Shown here piece by piece: positions 21,242 to 32,125 of a DNA stretch of 64,000 nucleotides. Where the stretch lies: the NCBI RefSeq assembly GCF_000143535.2, contig NC_037318.1, forward strand, positions 1,922,001 through 1,986,000, written 5' to 3'. Every line of letters begins with the position of its first letter. Positions within the stretch are counted from its first letter, which is position 1. Source of the DNA: Botrytis cinerea B05.10. Its lineage: Eukaryota > Ascomycota > Leotiomycetes > Helotiales > Sclerotiniaceae. The notes beneath the pieces were generated by a model. That model had not been told where the DNA came from and ran no database searches. It worked only from the letters and a program-made list of their open reading frames with translations. The translations under genes were made by a program, and so were the position numbers.

Positions 21242-24200
21242 CTATAGAGTTTACAAACTATGTATTAGCAAATTTTAACTTTATACACAAATTCTATTAT
21301 TACTATCAAGTTAGATTCGATTGACTGCTCAGTAGTCACAAGTAAAATATTTTGAAGTTTTAATATATATTATGTTTAAGATCATCAGTTTTTACACAAC
21401 CACTTATAAATATGAATGTTGCTAGCTCCTATCTATCTTCTATCTAGCTTTCACTGTCCTTGATTTATTATTATCCATTGTTTTCTCAAAACTACTCCAG
21501 TTCCTCTCTCTGAATTATTTAGCTTTCAAACATCCAGCTGCACTCTCCCTCCCCATCTCTCAACACCAAGACTTTACCCTCCTGAACCAAAATTGTGATT
21601 GTTCTGTAAGTGTTGATATCAAATAGCCTCATCATCTGGAAAAGCCATTATTGACACACCCCATTTCCACTACTTTCTAGTTTTATCACCCTCATTAGAA
21701 TCATAAGGTCCTGAATTTATATTCACCCAACCATTCTCAACGGCCACTTCAATTCTCCCAGTACTATAAGATTCGCCAAATTTCCATGTTTTGTATTTTA
21801 CACCATCAACCGAAGCATCTCCACTAATAACATTGCAAAGCCCATTACCTTTGAGCTTCGCAAGGAATTGCCTCCCTCTTCTAAACTTTCCAGTCGTCTC
21901 TTTTTACCCTACAATTCTTCCGATTATCTCTCACTTATGTAACACGAGACTACAACATCATTTCTGTTGTCATTGATTATAAGTTATTATCAATTATCAC
22001 TGTCGTACATGATTTCCGCTATTGGCCAGCTCTAACAAGAGTAAAGAATTGGTATACCCTCCTGTCCAAATCCCCATTTCCATTCTCAACCCACAAAGGA
22101 CAATGGATTTCACATCTTAATCTCTAAACCCTTTCCACCAGTCTTCAGAACTACCTTGGGCCGTTTGTATTAGTAGACTCAAGTATTGATGATACCTAAC
22201 CTTTCATATCGCAACACACATTTGTATACCCAGAACTCCAAAATCAAGAGTCAAGAGTTCCGCTATTCCTCTCCTTGACTGGATTCTTAGCAACTTTAAT
22301 TCGCTAACCCCTCTTTTCCCACTCTTCCTCGCTTTGTAAATCTTTCACCCTGCTCTATTATCACATAAAGACTTCTTCTCATACGAATTAAACTCAGAAA
22401 AAAAGAAAGAAAAAAGAAGAGAAAAAAAAAACAATTGCGCAGCAAGCTTAGGGAAATCCACCCCACTAGATTCAAAGATCTTATCTTCTCCAAACTGTGT
22501 TTAATCATCCTATTCATAACCTCATTTGTTCTCAGATTTTCTGCTATCACTATCTATTGTCGTTTTCTTCCCTTCCAATTCTTGCCATTCTTCTCAAACT
22601 CGCCGATTTTCTATCGTCGATTCTCAGAATAAGTATTCATCGTCACCCACATTTTCCCTCGCTCATTCCCTATCTTCCCGTTCGTTCATCAACCAAAGCC
22701 CTCAGACCTTCCGTTTCCCTTTCATCCAAACTCCAAATCTCACTTAGGGTTTGTTCAAATCGATTTTCTATTTTATTAATAAAATCTTTAATAATAATAA
22801 AATAACAAAGGATTTGAAATATTGATATTTGAATGAAACTAATATATTTGAAATAATATTGAAATATACAAGGTTGAATTGAAAATAAAGAAATTGAATT
22901 AAAAATGAAAAAGATAACACTTTTTCTCAAATATATTAATTCAATTAAATTTCAAAAATTCCTATTAATTATTATATAAAAAAGATTAAGAAAATTTATT
23001 ACATTTATTATTTTAAAATTATTAAATTCAATATTTTATTAAATCTAATATTGCATTCAATAAATACATTTATTTAAATTAATATATATTAGATTTAATA
23101 TTATATTCAATAAATACTATATTAGATTTAATATATTTAATATATTAATCTAATATCAATTTTTTTTTTAATCCAAACGGGCCCTTACCTCCCTTCCCCT
23201 TTCCCTTTCCCCATATCGTTTCCATCCCCATAGACCCCCTTTTCCCCTCCCAAACCCAGACTGATCCAAATCCCCCTTCCCAACTCTCCTCATATACAAG
23301 TCCCCCCCTCCCCCCCTCTCCATTCTCAAATCCAAATCACCATCAGCACACAAGAAGACGAGCTGCGAAGACCAAATCTAGAGACACCCTAGTATCCGCG
23401 AGCACCAGAACTCGATTTCCGCAATTCCCATTTCCATTGACGAGGACCTGCAATGTAAGCGCTACGCCATCTAGACTTTTCTCAAACTAACAACTACACA
23501 CACTCCCGCACCAAGCCACCTCCATTCATATAATAACCCCCTCACAATTCCATCGCTTTAAAATCCCCATTTCCTATATGCCACTCCGTCCTGTTTATTC
23601 CCTTCCCTTCCCTTCCCTTTCCCTTCTCTCTTTATCTTCACCCATCCCATCCCTACTCAATACCTCACTCAACCCTTACAATCCCACACAATCTTATAAT
23701 CCGTACCAAAAATTTCCTAGTCATTATCATCATTATGATTATCTTCCTTTTCTTCTTCTCCCCCCTTTCCATTACTCTACCTCCCTTCTCACTTACTCAG
23801 CCACCCACTCACCCACTCACAACCTCACTCACAACCTCACTCACAACCCCATCCATATACACACACACTAACAAACTCCAACATAATCATCAAAACCAAT
23901 CACTAACATTAACATTCATTCAAATTCAACCCAACACAATAATACAGATATTCATATTCGTATTTATATGCAGAGATAAGATGATAATAAATATCTAAAC
24001 CCAATCCCAAATCCCTTCGAATTTCCCAACAAGAACCCCCTATTAAATGCTCCCCTCCAAAATTTCAAAAGTAGATACCCAATATTCCCGCTATGTATAT
24101 TTATGTGATATGATGTGATATATTCATTAATCCAACCCCCCCAAAAAATGCTCCGTTTATCCTTGCTTGCTTGTTCGTTCATATCTTCGTGTACAAAACT

Positions 24201-24278
24201 CCGTCCATATCATTTAACTCATCACCATCATCCCACTTATCAAATCAAATTCTGACTTTATCCCATCTTATCTTCCCA
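21242..24278. other. 3-kb convergent intergenic region with AT-rich element and pyrimidine tracts
   Basis: Lies between two convergent 3' ends. It holds the AT-rich MITE candidate at 22747-23184, long C/T-rich tracts (23185-23330, 23590-23640, 23750-23850) of the kind seen in fungal promoters or leaders, and a possible donor site (CAAT|GTAAGC near 23452). No coding exon could be recognised; a non-coding transcript or lost gene is possible. Confidence 0.5.
22747..23184. mobile_element. candidate Tourist/PIF-Harbinger-like MITE
   Basis: 438 bp, extremely AT-rich, with no coding potential. The ends read inward as GGGTTTGTTCAAAT (left) and GGGCCCGTTTGGAT (right, reverse complement). Eight of 14 positions match, and all six differences are C/T or G/A transitions. 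A TTA trinucleotide flanks both ends (22744-22746 and 23185-23187), the target duplication typical of PIF/Harbinger elements. Transition-only mismatches fit repeat-induced point mutation. Confidence 0.5.
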
Positions 24279-26108
24279 TCAAACCTCCCCCCAGGCACCC
24301 ATTCCCGCACCCCCTCCTCCCCCTACGACTACACTTCCCCTCGTACTACTTCCTCCCAAACTCCCTCCGATATCCCAATAATGTCTCGAACTCCCACTTC
24401 CAATTCTTAAACTCTTAAGTGTTCCACCAATTGGTACTCCGCCACTTCCCAATCCCATTCCTTTCCCCAATCCACCTAACCCTAACCCTACTCCACTCTC
24501 ACTTGATCCTCTTCTTCCCACAGTCCCTCTCTTTCTCACCCCTCCATTATTTGCCTTAAGGTTAACCAGCGGATGATGAGCCCTCACTCTCGCCACTCTC
24601 GCCAATGAATCTGGTGTATTCTCTACAGCCAAGTTTTCTCTTGTACTTTTCGATAATACTGAACCAGAACTCGAAGCAGTTGGAGCCGGTACATTCTCAC
24701 TTCGACTCGTAAATCTACTTTTCAAGTAACGGAAGACCATTTTAATATCCAAATCTCTCTCCCATTCTTCTCTTGTGATAGGAGCACTATATGATTGTCT
24801 CGGTGTTGAATCCTCCAATTCTTCTGCTATAATTTGGCTTGGGATTGATATTGGTCGAGGGATTGTAGGATGGAATTCTAGGTCGTCATCGGTATTTAGA
24901 GTTGAGGCAAGAGGTTCTTCTTGTAATTGTTCTTCTTCGAGATCAGGTAGAGGAACACTCGTGGTCATATTTGCATTGCCACTTGATGCTGATTCTGGAA
25001 TGACGGGTAAACCTGCATAAGGAAGGGGTGTCTGCTGAGATTGAAGATATGTTGTAAAGGTGCCAGGATGATCTGAGAGTTGATTAACCAACAACCCCAA
25101 TTCGCGAGCTATACGTTCAAGAAGTCTATATTCCCATGAACTCTTATCGGGCTGTGTGGTCGTGGCAGGAATAGGAATGGCTCTTCCTGATGCTTTTGAA
25201 AGTTCATCTTCTATCGGTAGAGATTCACCAAAGATGATTGACAGGAGATCATCATCGATACCCATTAGATCTCGTATAACTCTTCGGGTGAGTCTATTCC
25301 ATAAACTATCGTTTTCGCGTGTAATCGTTGGGGCAGGTTCCGCTTCGACATTATTCAATGTAAACAAATCCTCGTGTTCCTTATCCTCAACAACAGTACT
25401 CCTCTTTTCGCTCGACATAGATTGTTTCCTCCTTCTAGTCTCCCGTTGTATCTCATCTACCAAAGCCCGACTTTGTTCCAATCTCCAGATTTCAATCCTC
25501 CTCGTCCTTTCCATTTCCGCCGCTTTCTCACTGTCCAAAGCCATTTCTCCGATTTCTAAACTTTCTCTCCTCCTCTTTACTTTCCTCGGATTGTACTGCT
25601 CAAATGCATATAAATGTTGTTGAACATCCTCGCCAATTCCATCTACCCTGAAACTCCCAAGTCCATCGTGCTTCGGTAACACAGGTCCCTCCTCGTCTTC
25701 CCTATTCCCATAAACACTTGGGTCCGTTCGAAACTCATGTAAATGACTATCCAAGGAATCCAGTTCGGCATCCTCATTATCATCCTCTGTTTGCGCATCC
25801 ACATCTTCATCTACATCATGATCATCATAAATTCCATAACTCCTTGCCGCAGTTTCTAAACTTCCAAAATCACTGATCCTTGAATGGCCAGCTGTGCGCG
25901 TTCCCCTCGTCCTCCCTGTACTAGCTGTGTAAGTACCCTCTGTAAAACTTGGCGCAGCTGGCGAAAATAATACCCATTCTTGACTCGCTTCTACACGCCC
26001 ATCACTCTCTTGTACATTTTGTTGACTGTGCGTCTGCGAGTTCGTATCTTGATTAGGTTGTGTAAATGTTCGAGGAGGGGCATGATGTGCAGATTGTCTA
26101 AAAGCCAT
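24279..26108 (-). CDS. Conserved-looking hypothetical protein, acidic with Gly-rich C-terminus
   Basis: Single exon, 609 aa, ATG at 26108. Not recognised. The N-terminal 80 residues are Gln/Thr/Ser-rich and followed by an acidic block (DDHDVDEDVDAQTEDDNEDAE, residues about 95-115). Next come a basic motif KVKRRRE (about 178) that could be a nuclear signal, a charged helical segment (about 190-240, ALDSEKAAEMERTRRIEIWRLEQSRALV), and a central part with helical pieces around WNRLTRRVIRDLMGIDDDLLSIIFGES and WEYRLLERIARELGLLVNQL. A Gly-rich tail ends with SSRHYWDIGGSLGG. The length and coherent codon phase support a real gene. No signal peptide or membrane segment. A C-terminal intron cannot be excluded. 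Confidence 0.7.
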   Translation of the reverse strand: MAFRQSAHHAPPRTFTQPNQDTNSQTHSQQNVQESDGRVEASQEWVLFSPAAPSFTEGTYTASTGRTRGTRTAGHSRISDFGSLETAARSYGIYDDHDVDEDVDAQTEDDNEDAELDSLDSHLHEFRTDPSVYGNREDEEGPVLPKHDGLGSFRVDGIGEDVQQHLYAFEQYNPRKVKRRRESLEIGEMALDSEKAAEMERTRRIEIWRLEQSRALVDEIQRETRRRKQSMSSEKRSTVVEDKEHEDLFTLNNVEAEPAPTITRENDSLWNRLTRRVIRDLMGIDDDLLSIIFGESLPIEDELSKASGRAIPIPATTTQPDKSSWEYRLLERIARELGLLVNQLSDHPGTFTTYLQSQQTPLPYAGLPVIPESASSGNANMTTSVPLPDLEEEQLQEEPLASTLNTDDDLEFHPTIPRPISIPSQIIAEELEDSTPRQSYSAPITREEWERDLDIKMVFRYLKSRFTSRSENVPAPTASSSGSVLSKSTRENLAVENTPDSLARVARVRAHHPLVNLKANNGGVRKRGTVGRRGSSESGVGLGLGGLGKGMGLGSGGVPIGGTLKSLRIGSGSSRHYWDIGGSLGGSSTRGSVVVGGGGGAGMGAWGEV

Positions 26109-27954
26109 CTTTGGTATGTCGTACAGTTACAAACAAAAACCAATAAGATATTAGTATACAATCCCTTTCGTGATCTCGTTCGTCGTATCTTCGTGACAGA
26201 ATTAAAGAAATCGCAGTAGGCTGTAACGATATCGAGGTGAGAATAGGCTATTGATGAGGCCGTTCGAATGTTTCGTGTTTGGCAGTATGACTTCGTCAAT
26301 AGAGGGGTCCGAGTCTTGTTCGAGGATAGAGTTGTACGACGTGCGAATAGTCTAATGTATTAGATACTCTAGTTAGATGAGGCGATTTTATGGACTCAAG
26401 TCTTGACGTATGGTTTTGACGTATGAGTATCTCTAGAATCTCTCTAGATTCGACAGACAAATTCCACAGCGCTCTTTGGATCATAAGATCACAGTCTAGG
26501 AATCCCCCGCGGCTCTTTATCTTTTGACGGATCAAACTTAAACAGCGTGATAATGCAGAACCAATAAACAAAATATCAAAAACTTTATTCCTCAAGATAT
26601 GGACGGTACCAATAATCCAATATAAATCAATGTACGTACTCGACAATACGTACAGACGAGTCGTGTCTGCTAGTGCAAGATCAACGGCTAAACCCACTGG
26701 CGTGACTGGACTAAATGGATAAGTACAGCACGCATACACGTGGACGGGTGGATAAGACTTGTTTTTGGATAAGGAATGGCGGACGAGGTGGGGTTTGGAT
26801 ATCAGTGTCTCGGATCAAAGAGATGATGGAGGTGATCACTGACAGATGAAAGGGAAGGGAAGGGAAGGGAAGGGAAGAATAGGAAAGGAAAGGAAAGCAA
26901 AAGGAATGGTTAGGGTTAGCATAATGGGACTGTTCGAAAAGAAAGAAAAGGGTAGCATAATGAAAAATGGTTGGGCAAAGTTGGCTTATTAGCTGACACT
27001 GGCGAGTAATGAACTGATTTGATTGTCTATCTGCATCTGCACATCTAAATTTTCCCCAAAGTCTGTTTCATTGAAATTAGATAACCTAATAAGATGCAAG
27101 AGCACTTGTGGAAGGTGACGGACGGTATATTTCATCATCCATCATCCACCATTCATCACATCATCCATCACATCATCCCACCCCATCAGAGTTTCTCCCG
27201 TACTCGTACCGGCGTTGTCTTATCATCCCTTCTCCCGCTGAACCCTCTTCACACATTTGGATATGCACCATCAACCTAATCCGTCCGCCATCAGCCACCA
27301 GCCATCATCTATCAACTAGCAAACGAGCCGCGATAAGCAAAGAAAATCTCTCGAAATAGTATACCACAATGGTGCTGCCGCAGTCATGCCAGCCAATCAA
27401 TTTGGCGTGAGAACGTTTGAGATGAGGGACTAGATTATGAAGGGAATAGTCTGCAAGGCGTAAGATTTTGTTGGATGGAAAGATCCGGAAAAATCAAGTC
27501 CATTGCCACGACGTGCTGATCTAATAAAACTTAGAAGAGGCAAGAAAGAAGACTTGGTAATGTTGTCATGATTGTCGCGATTGTCATATTGCATTGCTAG
27601 TTTTTGGTTTCATTTCAAGCGGCCCGATGTACCACTGCAAATTACCTCTCTCGTCTTGGCTGCTGAGTTGTGAGCTGACACGAACTCTCGATTGACGTGC
27701 CTTACACGACCCTTAATGTTAGATATCTCAAAAAGCAATCATCCTCATGTCAGATTCACAGATCATCACATCACCAACTAGTCAGATATGAAAAACAACG
27801 TAATGAGTTTTTGAAAGTCGTAGAATCAATTCCTTAGGTACAATGATTAGGATTTGTGTCTGCCACTTCATGTGACACCATGCTAATCCAGCCATTGCAA
27901 ATGTACGCCTTTCTGATCATACCCCGAAATTCCCTTTGATATCAACAACTCGAT
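26109..27954. other. intergenic region with short tandem repeats
   Basis: Upstream region of the 609-aa gene and 3' flank of RPL10. It contains an (AGGGA)n tract at 26851-26877, a TTAGGGTTAG telobox-like motif at about 26906, and CATCATC repeats at 27133-27180. No convincing gene. Confidence 0.6.
26851..26877 (+). repeat. (AGGGA)n microsatellite
   Basis: Five-plus tandem AGGGA units, followed by an AGGAA-type purine tract up to about 26905. Confidence 0.85.
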
Positions 27955-28992
27955 TTATGCCTCAGTCTCGAAAGCAGCTGGGAAACGTCTGATGTTATCG
28001 GCCAACTTGCCGTGGTTGGACAAGAATTGAACATATGCACCATCGACCAAAACCTTTCCACTTTGCTTCTTCTCCATGTATTCCTCACGACGGAGAGGAG
28101 TGAAACCCCAGTTCTTGGAAACAATGATCTTTTGGCGACCTGGGAACTTGTATTGGGATCTGCGGAGGGCCTCGAGAGCGTTGGGGCGGACTGAAAGTTT
28201 GTTAGATAATTGTAGATGTATCAAATCTTGAATGTGAACTTACAAGAGTCACGGGTTCTGATGGACAAGATAATTTGACCAATGTTGACACGGGCGACAG
28301 TTCCGTTTGGCTTACCCCAAGCACCACGCATACCAGTTTGCAATCTATCGGCACCAGCACAAGACAACATCTTGTTGATACGGACGACGTGGTATGGGTG
28401 AGCACGGACACGGAGATGGAAAGCTTCCTTTCCTGCGGACTTAACCATGTACCTGTAGAATGTGTTGTTAGTATCCATCTCGATGATTTCACTTGATCTT
28501 CCAAATATTCTTTATCTTTATTCCATCTCCACTTCGACCAATTTCCTTCGCTCGACGTCATTGATTCGGGTTTAAACTCACTTGTTGGCGCAAATACGGG
28601 CGGCTTCCAAAGCCTCGGAACTCAATTGTTCATACTCGTTGGAGACCAAGTGAATGCAGAGAGGGAACTCGTCGACATTTGCCTTCTTACGACCGAGATC
28701 GAAGATACGAATCTTTGGGTCGGGAACACCACGGTTGAAACGGGACTTTGGGTAAGGCTATAAAATTAAAATTCATCAGTATTGATTCCTTCTGTTTGTT
28801 GTGATTCTGCGATCGTAAATTTGGCGTCATTTCAATACGCTGGAGATCGTTGATGCGAAAGAGCGGGCGATCGAATGGTCGGAAATCCTTCAAATCCACC
28901 TCACACGATCTGATGATAATCTGCTGGCGAAAATGAGATTTACACACCTTGTTCTTACAGTATCTGTAACATCTCGCTGGGCGACGGGCCAT
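27955..28992 (-). CDS. RPL10: 60S ribosomal protein L10 (uL16)
   Basis: Four exons on the minus strand: 28992-28948, 28757-28582, 28452-28244 and 28190-27955, giving 221 aa, the same length as yeast Rpl10. [15 protein letters not shown] is the invariant start, and [38 protein letters not shown] and [11 protein letters not shown] are family signatures. uL16 joins the 60S subunit late in the cytoplasm and organises the peptidyl-transferase region. Intron 1 (28947-28758) is 190 nt, long for this window, a common feature of ribosomal protein genes. The start codon lies 114 bp from a GCGCTAA element also present upstream of RPL30. Confidence 0.97.
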
Positions 28993-29649
28993 CTTGAATG
29001 ATTTCTAGAGGGTCTTTTTGGTGTTGATGTCGATGGGTTTGCTCAAGGGGGATCGGGGGATTCAAAAGGTAACTTTCAAAGTTGGATTGATTGCTCAGCA
29101 AAATTGCGCTAACCCGTTTGCGGGCATATAAGCGAGAACTTCTTTAGGGCAAACTTGGTAATTTGCCAAATGAGGTAACTGGAGTTTCGGAGATGTGAAT
29201 AGTGGCAATTTTCTATTTGAAATCAAGAAGATTTCAAATGAAAATGGAAGGTATCATCATGTCTCATAATTAAGTTACTTGGGCTTTATATATTGTACAT
29301 GTCGCCTTTAATTGTCAGCATCAAAATTTCTAAATGTACGGTGTCCGGCCTTTGATCGAGTCCGGAGTTCGGGATAAAATCCTTGGGTTTCGAGGAGCCG
29401 GTGTGAGTCACTGTGAGCATGAACCGGGTTACACGCATATCAACACAGACAATGCAGGACCATCATTCAATAGATAAAAGTAGAAAGCAAATTCCTAGAA
29501 TCAAGGTATATCATTTTGTGATGCTATAAAGCTATGCAACTTGTGCATACTGATACATGTCAAAGATTAATCAATCATGACTGATCTTGTTCCTTCCATC
29601 TAGAATTTCTCCACCTCAACAACCAATACTAATGATTGATATTCCTAAT
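28993..29649. promoter_or_regulatory. RPL10 promoter region / RPL30 3' flank
   Basis: Read on the minus strand, 29000-29160 contains a TTATATGCC TATA-like stretch, TTAGCGC (29106-29112) and C/T-rich leader sequence before the RPL10 ATG. The rest shows nothing gene-like. Confidence 0.5.
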
Positions 29650-30188
29650 CTATGCAGCTTGGCTAGAGAGGATATCGGAGTCACCAGCATCCAAAACAGC
29701 CATGGTGGAACATCTGAAGAGCTTACCGCAAGCAGTACCGAGCTCAATCTAAAGAAACATAAGAGTAAGCAACTGAATACCCTCCAAAGTCTAGAGAGAC
29801 TTTATCGCTGGGTAATGTCCTCCCAGACCTAATCTTAGGTCTGATCGATAGACGGATATTTTGACAAATGAAATGTATGTGTACGTACGTTGTTACCGGA
29901 GAAGTGGTGAACTTGAGTCTTGGACAACATGGAGTAGTACTCGAGCTCAGACTTGCGGAGAGGAGGGGTGTTTCCGGCAATGATGACGAGCTTGGCCTTT
30001 CCAGATCGGAGTTGCTTGAGAGTAGACTTGTATCCGAGGGTGACTGTAATGTAATAATTAGTATGTTGTTGAATTGTATTTCAATTGAAACCCATTTGAT
30101 GCGTACCCTTTCCGGACTTCATAACAAGTGCCAAACGACTGTTGATGGAGTCGGCGGTCTTCTTAGCCTTCTTAGTTGTTGGTGCCAT
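29650..30188 (-). CDS. RPL30: 60S ribosomal protein L30 (eL30)
   Basis: Three exons on the minus strand: 30188-30107, 30043-29889 and 29748-29650, giving 111 aa. [66 protein letters not shown] and [15 protein letters not shown] are unmistakable. eL30 is a kink-turn RNA-binding protein of the large subunit; in budding yeast it represses splicing of its own transcript. Introns are 63 and 140 nt. It lies head to tail with RPL10. Confidence 0.97.
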
Positions 30189-32125
30189 CTCTGCGGTTGG
30201 GAAATTGAATAATGCGCTCCGGCTGTATTGGATATGAAAATTTGGTGTTGTCGTTGAGGTTGTAGAGGAAATTTCGAAAAGCTCGAAAAGTTCTGAATAT
30301 TTTCAAAGTGTGGGACGCTAAGGATGTGGGCGCTAAGTCGAAAGTGGACTAGACTCTAGAAGAAAGCGTGACTCTCAGAAGTGGCCTGATCACCTGACAT
30401 GAATTGCGTCTCCATTTACATGACACAGGAGAAACTTCTTCTTGTCATCCGGACTTTTGAAGCTATGGAGACATCAAATATCAAGATGGCCCTACATCGT
30501 TTCGTAGATATGAGTTACCCAGATACATGCTGCACAGCGAGAAGGGACAAACCCAGATTTCCGGATTCCCCATATTCGAGTTCAAGACATTATCAACAAC
30601 ATCAGCGACATCAGCAACATTTACCGGGGCTCGAGCCAGGTCATTCACACATGAGGATAACCCTTGATCAAGGTGCTGCATCACCATCACCAGGACCGTC
30701 TCGTCTCCGTCACCAACAATGCCACCCATGAAATTTTCACGGGAATTCACTTGTCCAAGTCGACATCAAGTGCGCTCTGATTGCTCTGTACAAGAGTGAA
30801 AACAGCCACATCCCCTAGAGAAGTTCCTGGCAAGTGAATCAACACTAGTAGCAGGTATCATTTCCCTATGGCGATGAAAACGGTGAAAGAGCGGAGATTT
30901 AAGAATCATGCAGCGATGAAAACGCATGGTCCATTGTGCGGGCTTGTATGGATATCTCTTGTGAATTGGCCATATGGAAATTTGAGAACAGCCCGCGATT
31001 TGCTAGTCATGGAGAATTCCAGACCGTATCCAGGCACCGTAATGAATATCGAAGCCAGAGTTTTATAGATTAATCAGGATAGGAGTTGACCTGAGAACGG
31101 CTTTGCAGACAACACACAACACACAACAAACAATTATACAATACAAATGATAATGATAATGATAATGACAATAATGGCAATAATGATAGTAATAATATCA
31201 ACAACAAGGGGCTTGGACACGTATAGAAAACAGCAGCTGCTTCCCTCCCTTTCCTGAACCCCTAGATCCTTGGAATCATCCTTCGCTGCCGTACACGCAA
31301 AGGACTGCGTGCCTGTCTACATACCCTTCGCTCCATCACATCCTTCAGCTGCCGGTACAGACGCAGATACAGACACAGATACAGCCACAGCTCCCGCGAC
31401 ATCGTGCCCTTCCCCTGCTGTTTTGCATCTCCTGATCAGAAAATCAATGCAAGCCCATCGTCTCCTCTGTCCAACGATATCATCCCGCTACCCAGTCTTT
31501 TTTGTCCTCAAGCGCATCAACCGTTCACACATGTACATTAGGGCGGTTGCCACATCCGGTATATGTTGAACAAGATACATAACGAAATCTTATCGCACCG
31601 CATCTTGCCTGACCTTGCCATACCATACCGCATTCTTCCTGTATGTAAATTCACCTGAATCACAAGTCAAACATCGACTTGATCGCAAATCTTAAAGTTG
31701 CCCTCTTATACTGTCGTAGCAGTGGCAAACGACCACGATAAAAGAGACCAAGCCTCTGGACAAAGCCTCCATATCCACAGACCGAACTGCAGCGGCGTAC
31801 ACATCAACAGAGGAGCCGAGGAACTGAGAAACTGAGAAACTGAGCCACCCTTCGATCTGACCCAACAACCAACCATACAACCATACAACCACGAAACCTC
31901 CAAGAATAGCTCACTCAGCAACGATACAAATTTATTCAAACACTCAACATTCATGCAACACACCAAATGATCCTGAATCCTCCAGATTACTGAACTTTCA
32001 CTACTATATTGCTGCATCCTCTCCATTCCCCTTTAACGAGCATACGTTTCACATCAATTATTCATTACGAAATCACTGTTTCGCTATTTGCTTAATACCC
32101 TCCTTCAGGATACGCAGCAAGCACA
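30189..32125. other. intergenic region, back-to-back promoters
   Basis: Between RPL30 (minus) and the coiled-coil gene (plus). Near RPL30 are ACGCTAA (30315-30321) and GCGCTAA (30330-30336). An (ATGATA)n-like microsatellite lies at 31147-31170, and short tandem pieces (GAAACTGA, CCATACAA) at 31800-31895. No supported gene. Confidence 0.55.

Noticed and set aside
26296..26739. 147-codon minus-strand frame upstream of the 609-aa gene
   Set aside because: Low-complexity coincidence in the leader region: no family signal, no splice link, composition unlike the neighbouring genes.
26900..26920. Telomere-like TTAGGGTTAG
   Set aside because: Only about one and a half units. The similar CCTAACCCTAACCC at about 24476 lies in coding sequence for Gly/Leu. 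No sign of an interstitial telomere.
28758..28947. Long first intron of RPL10 as a possible snoRNA host
   Set aside because: TGATGA and CTGA-like pieces overlap near the 3' end and are not spaced like C/D boxes; no stem closing the ends was seen.
31270..31569. 99-codon frame with an Asp/Thr repeat (DADTDTDTATA)
   Set aside because: Created by a short ACAGATACAG-type repeat; no other coding evidence.
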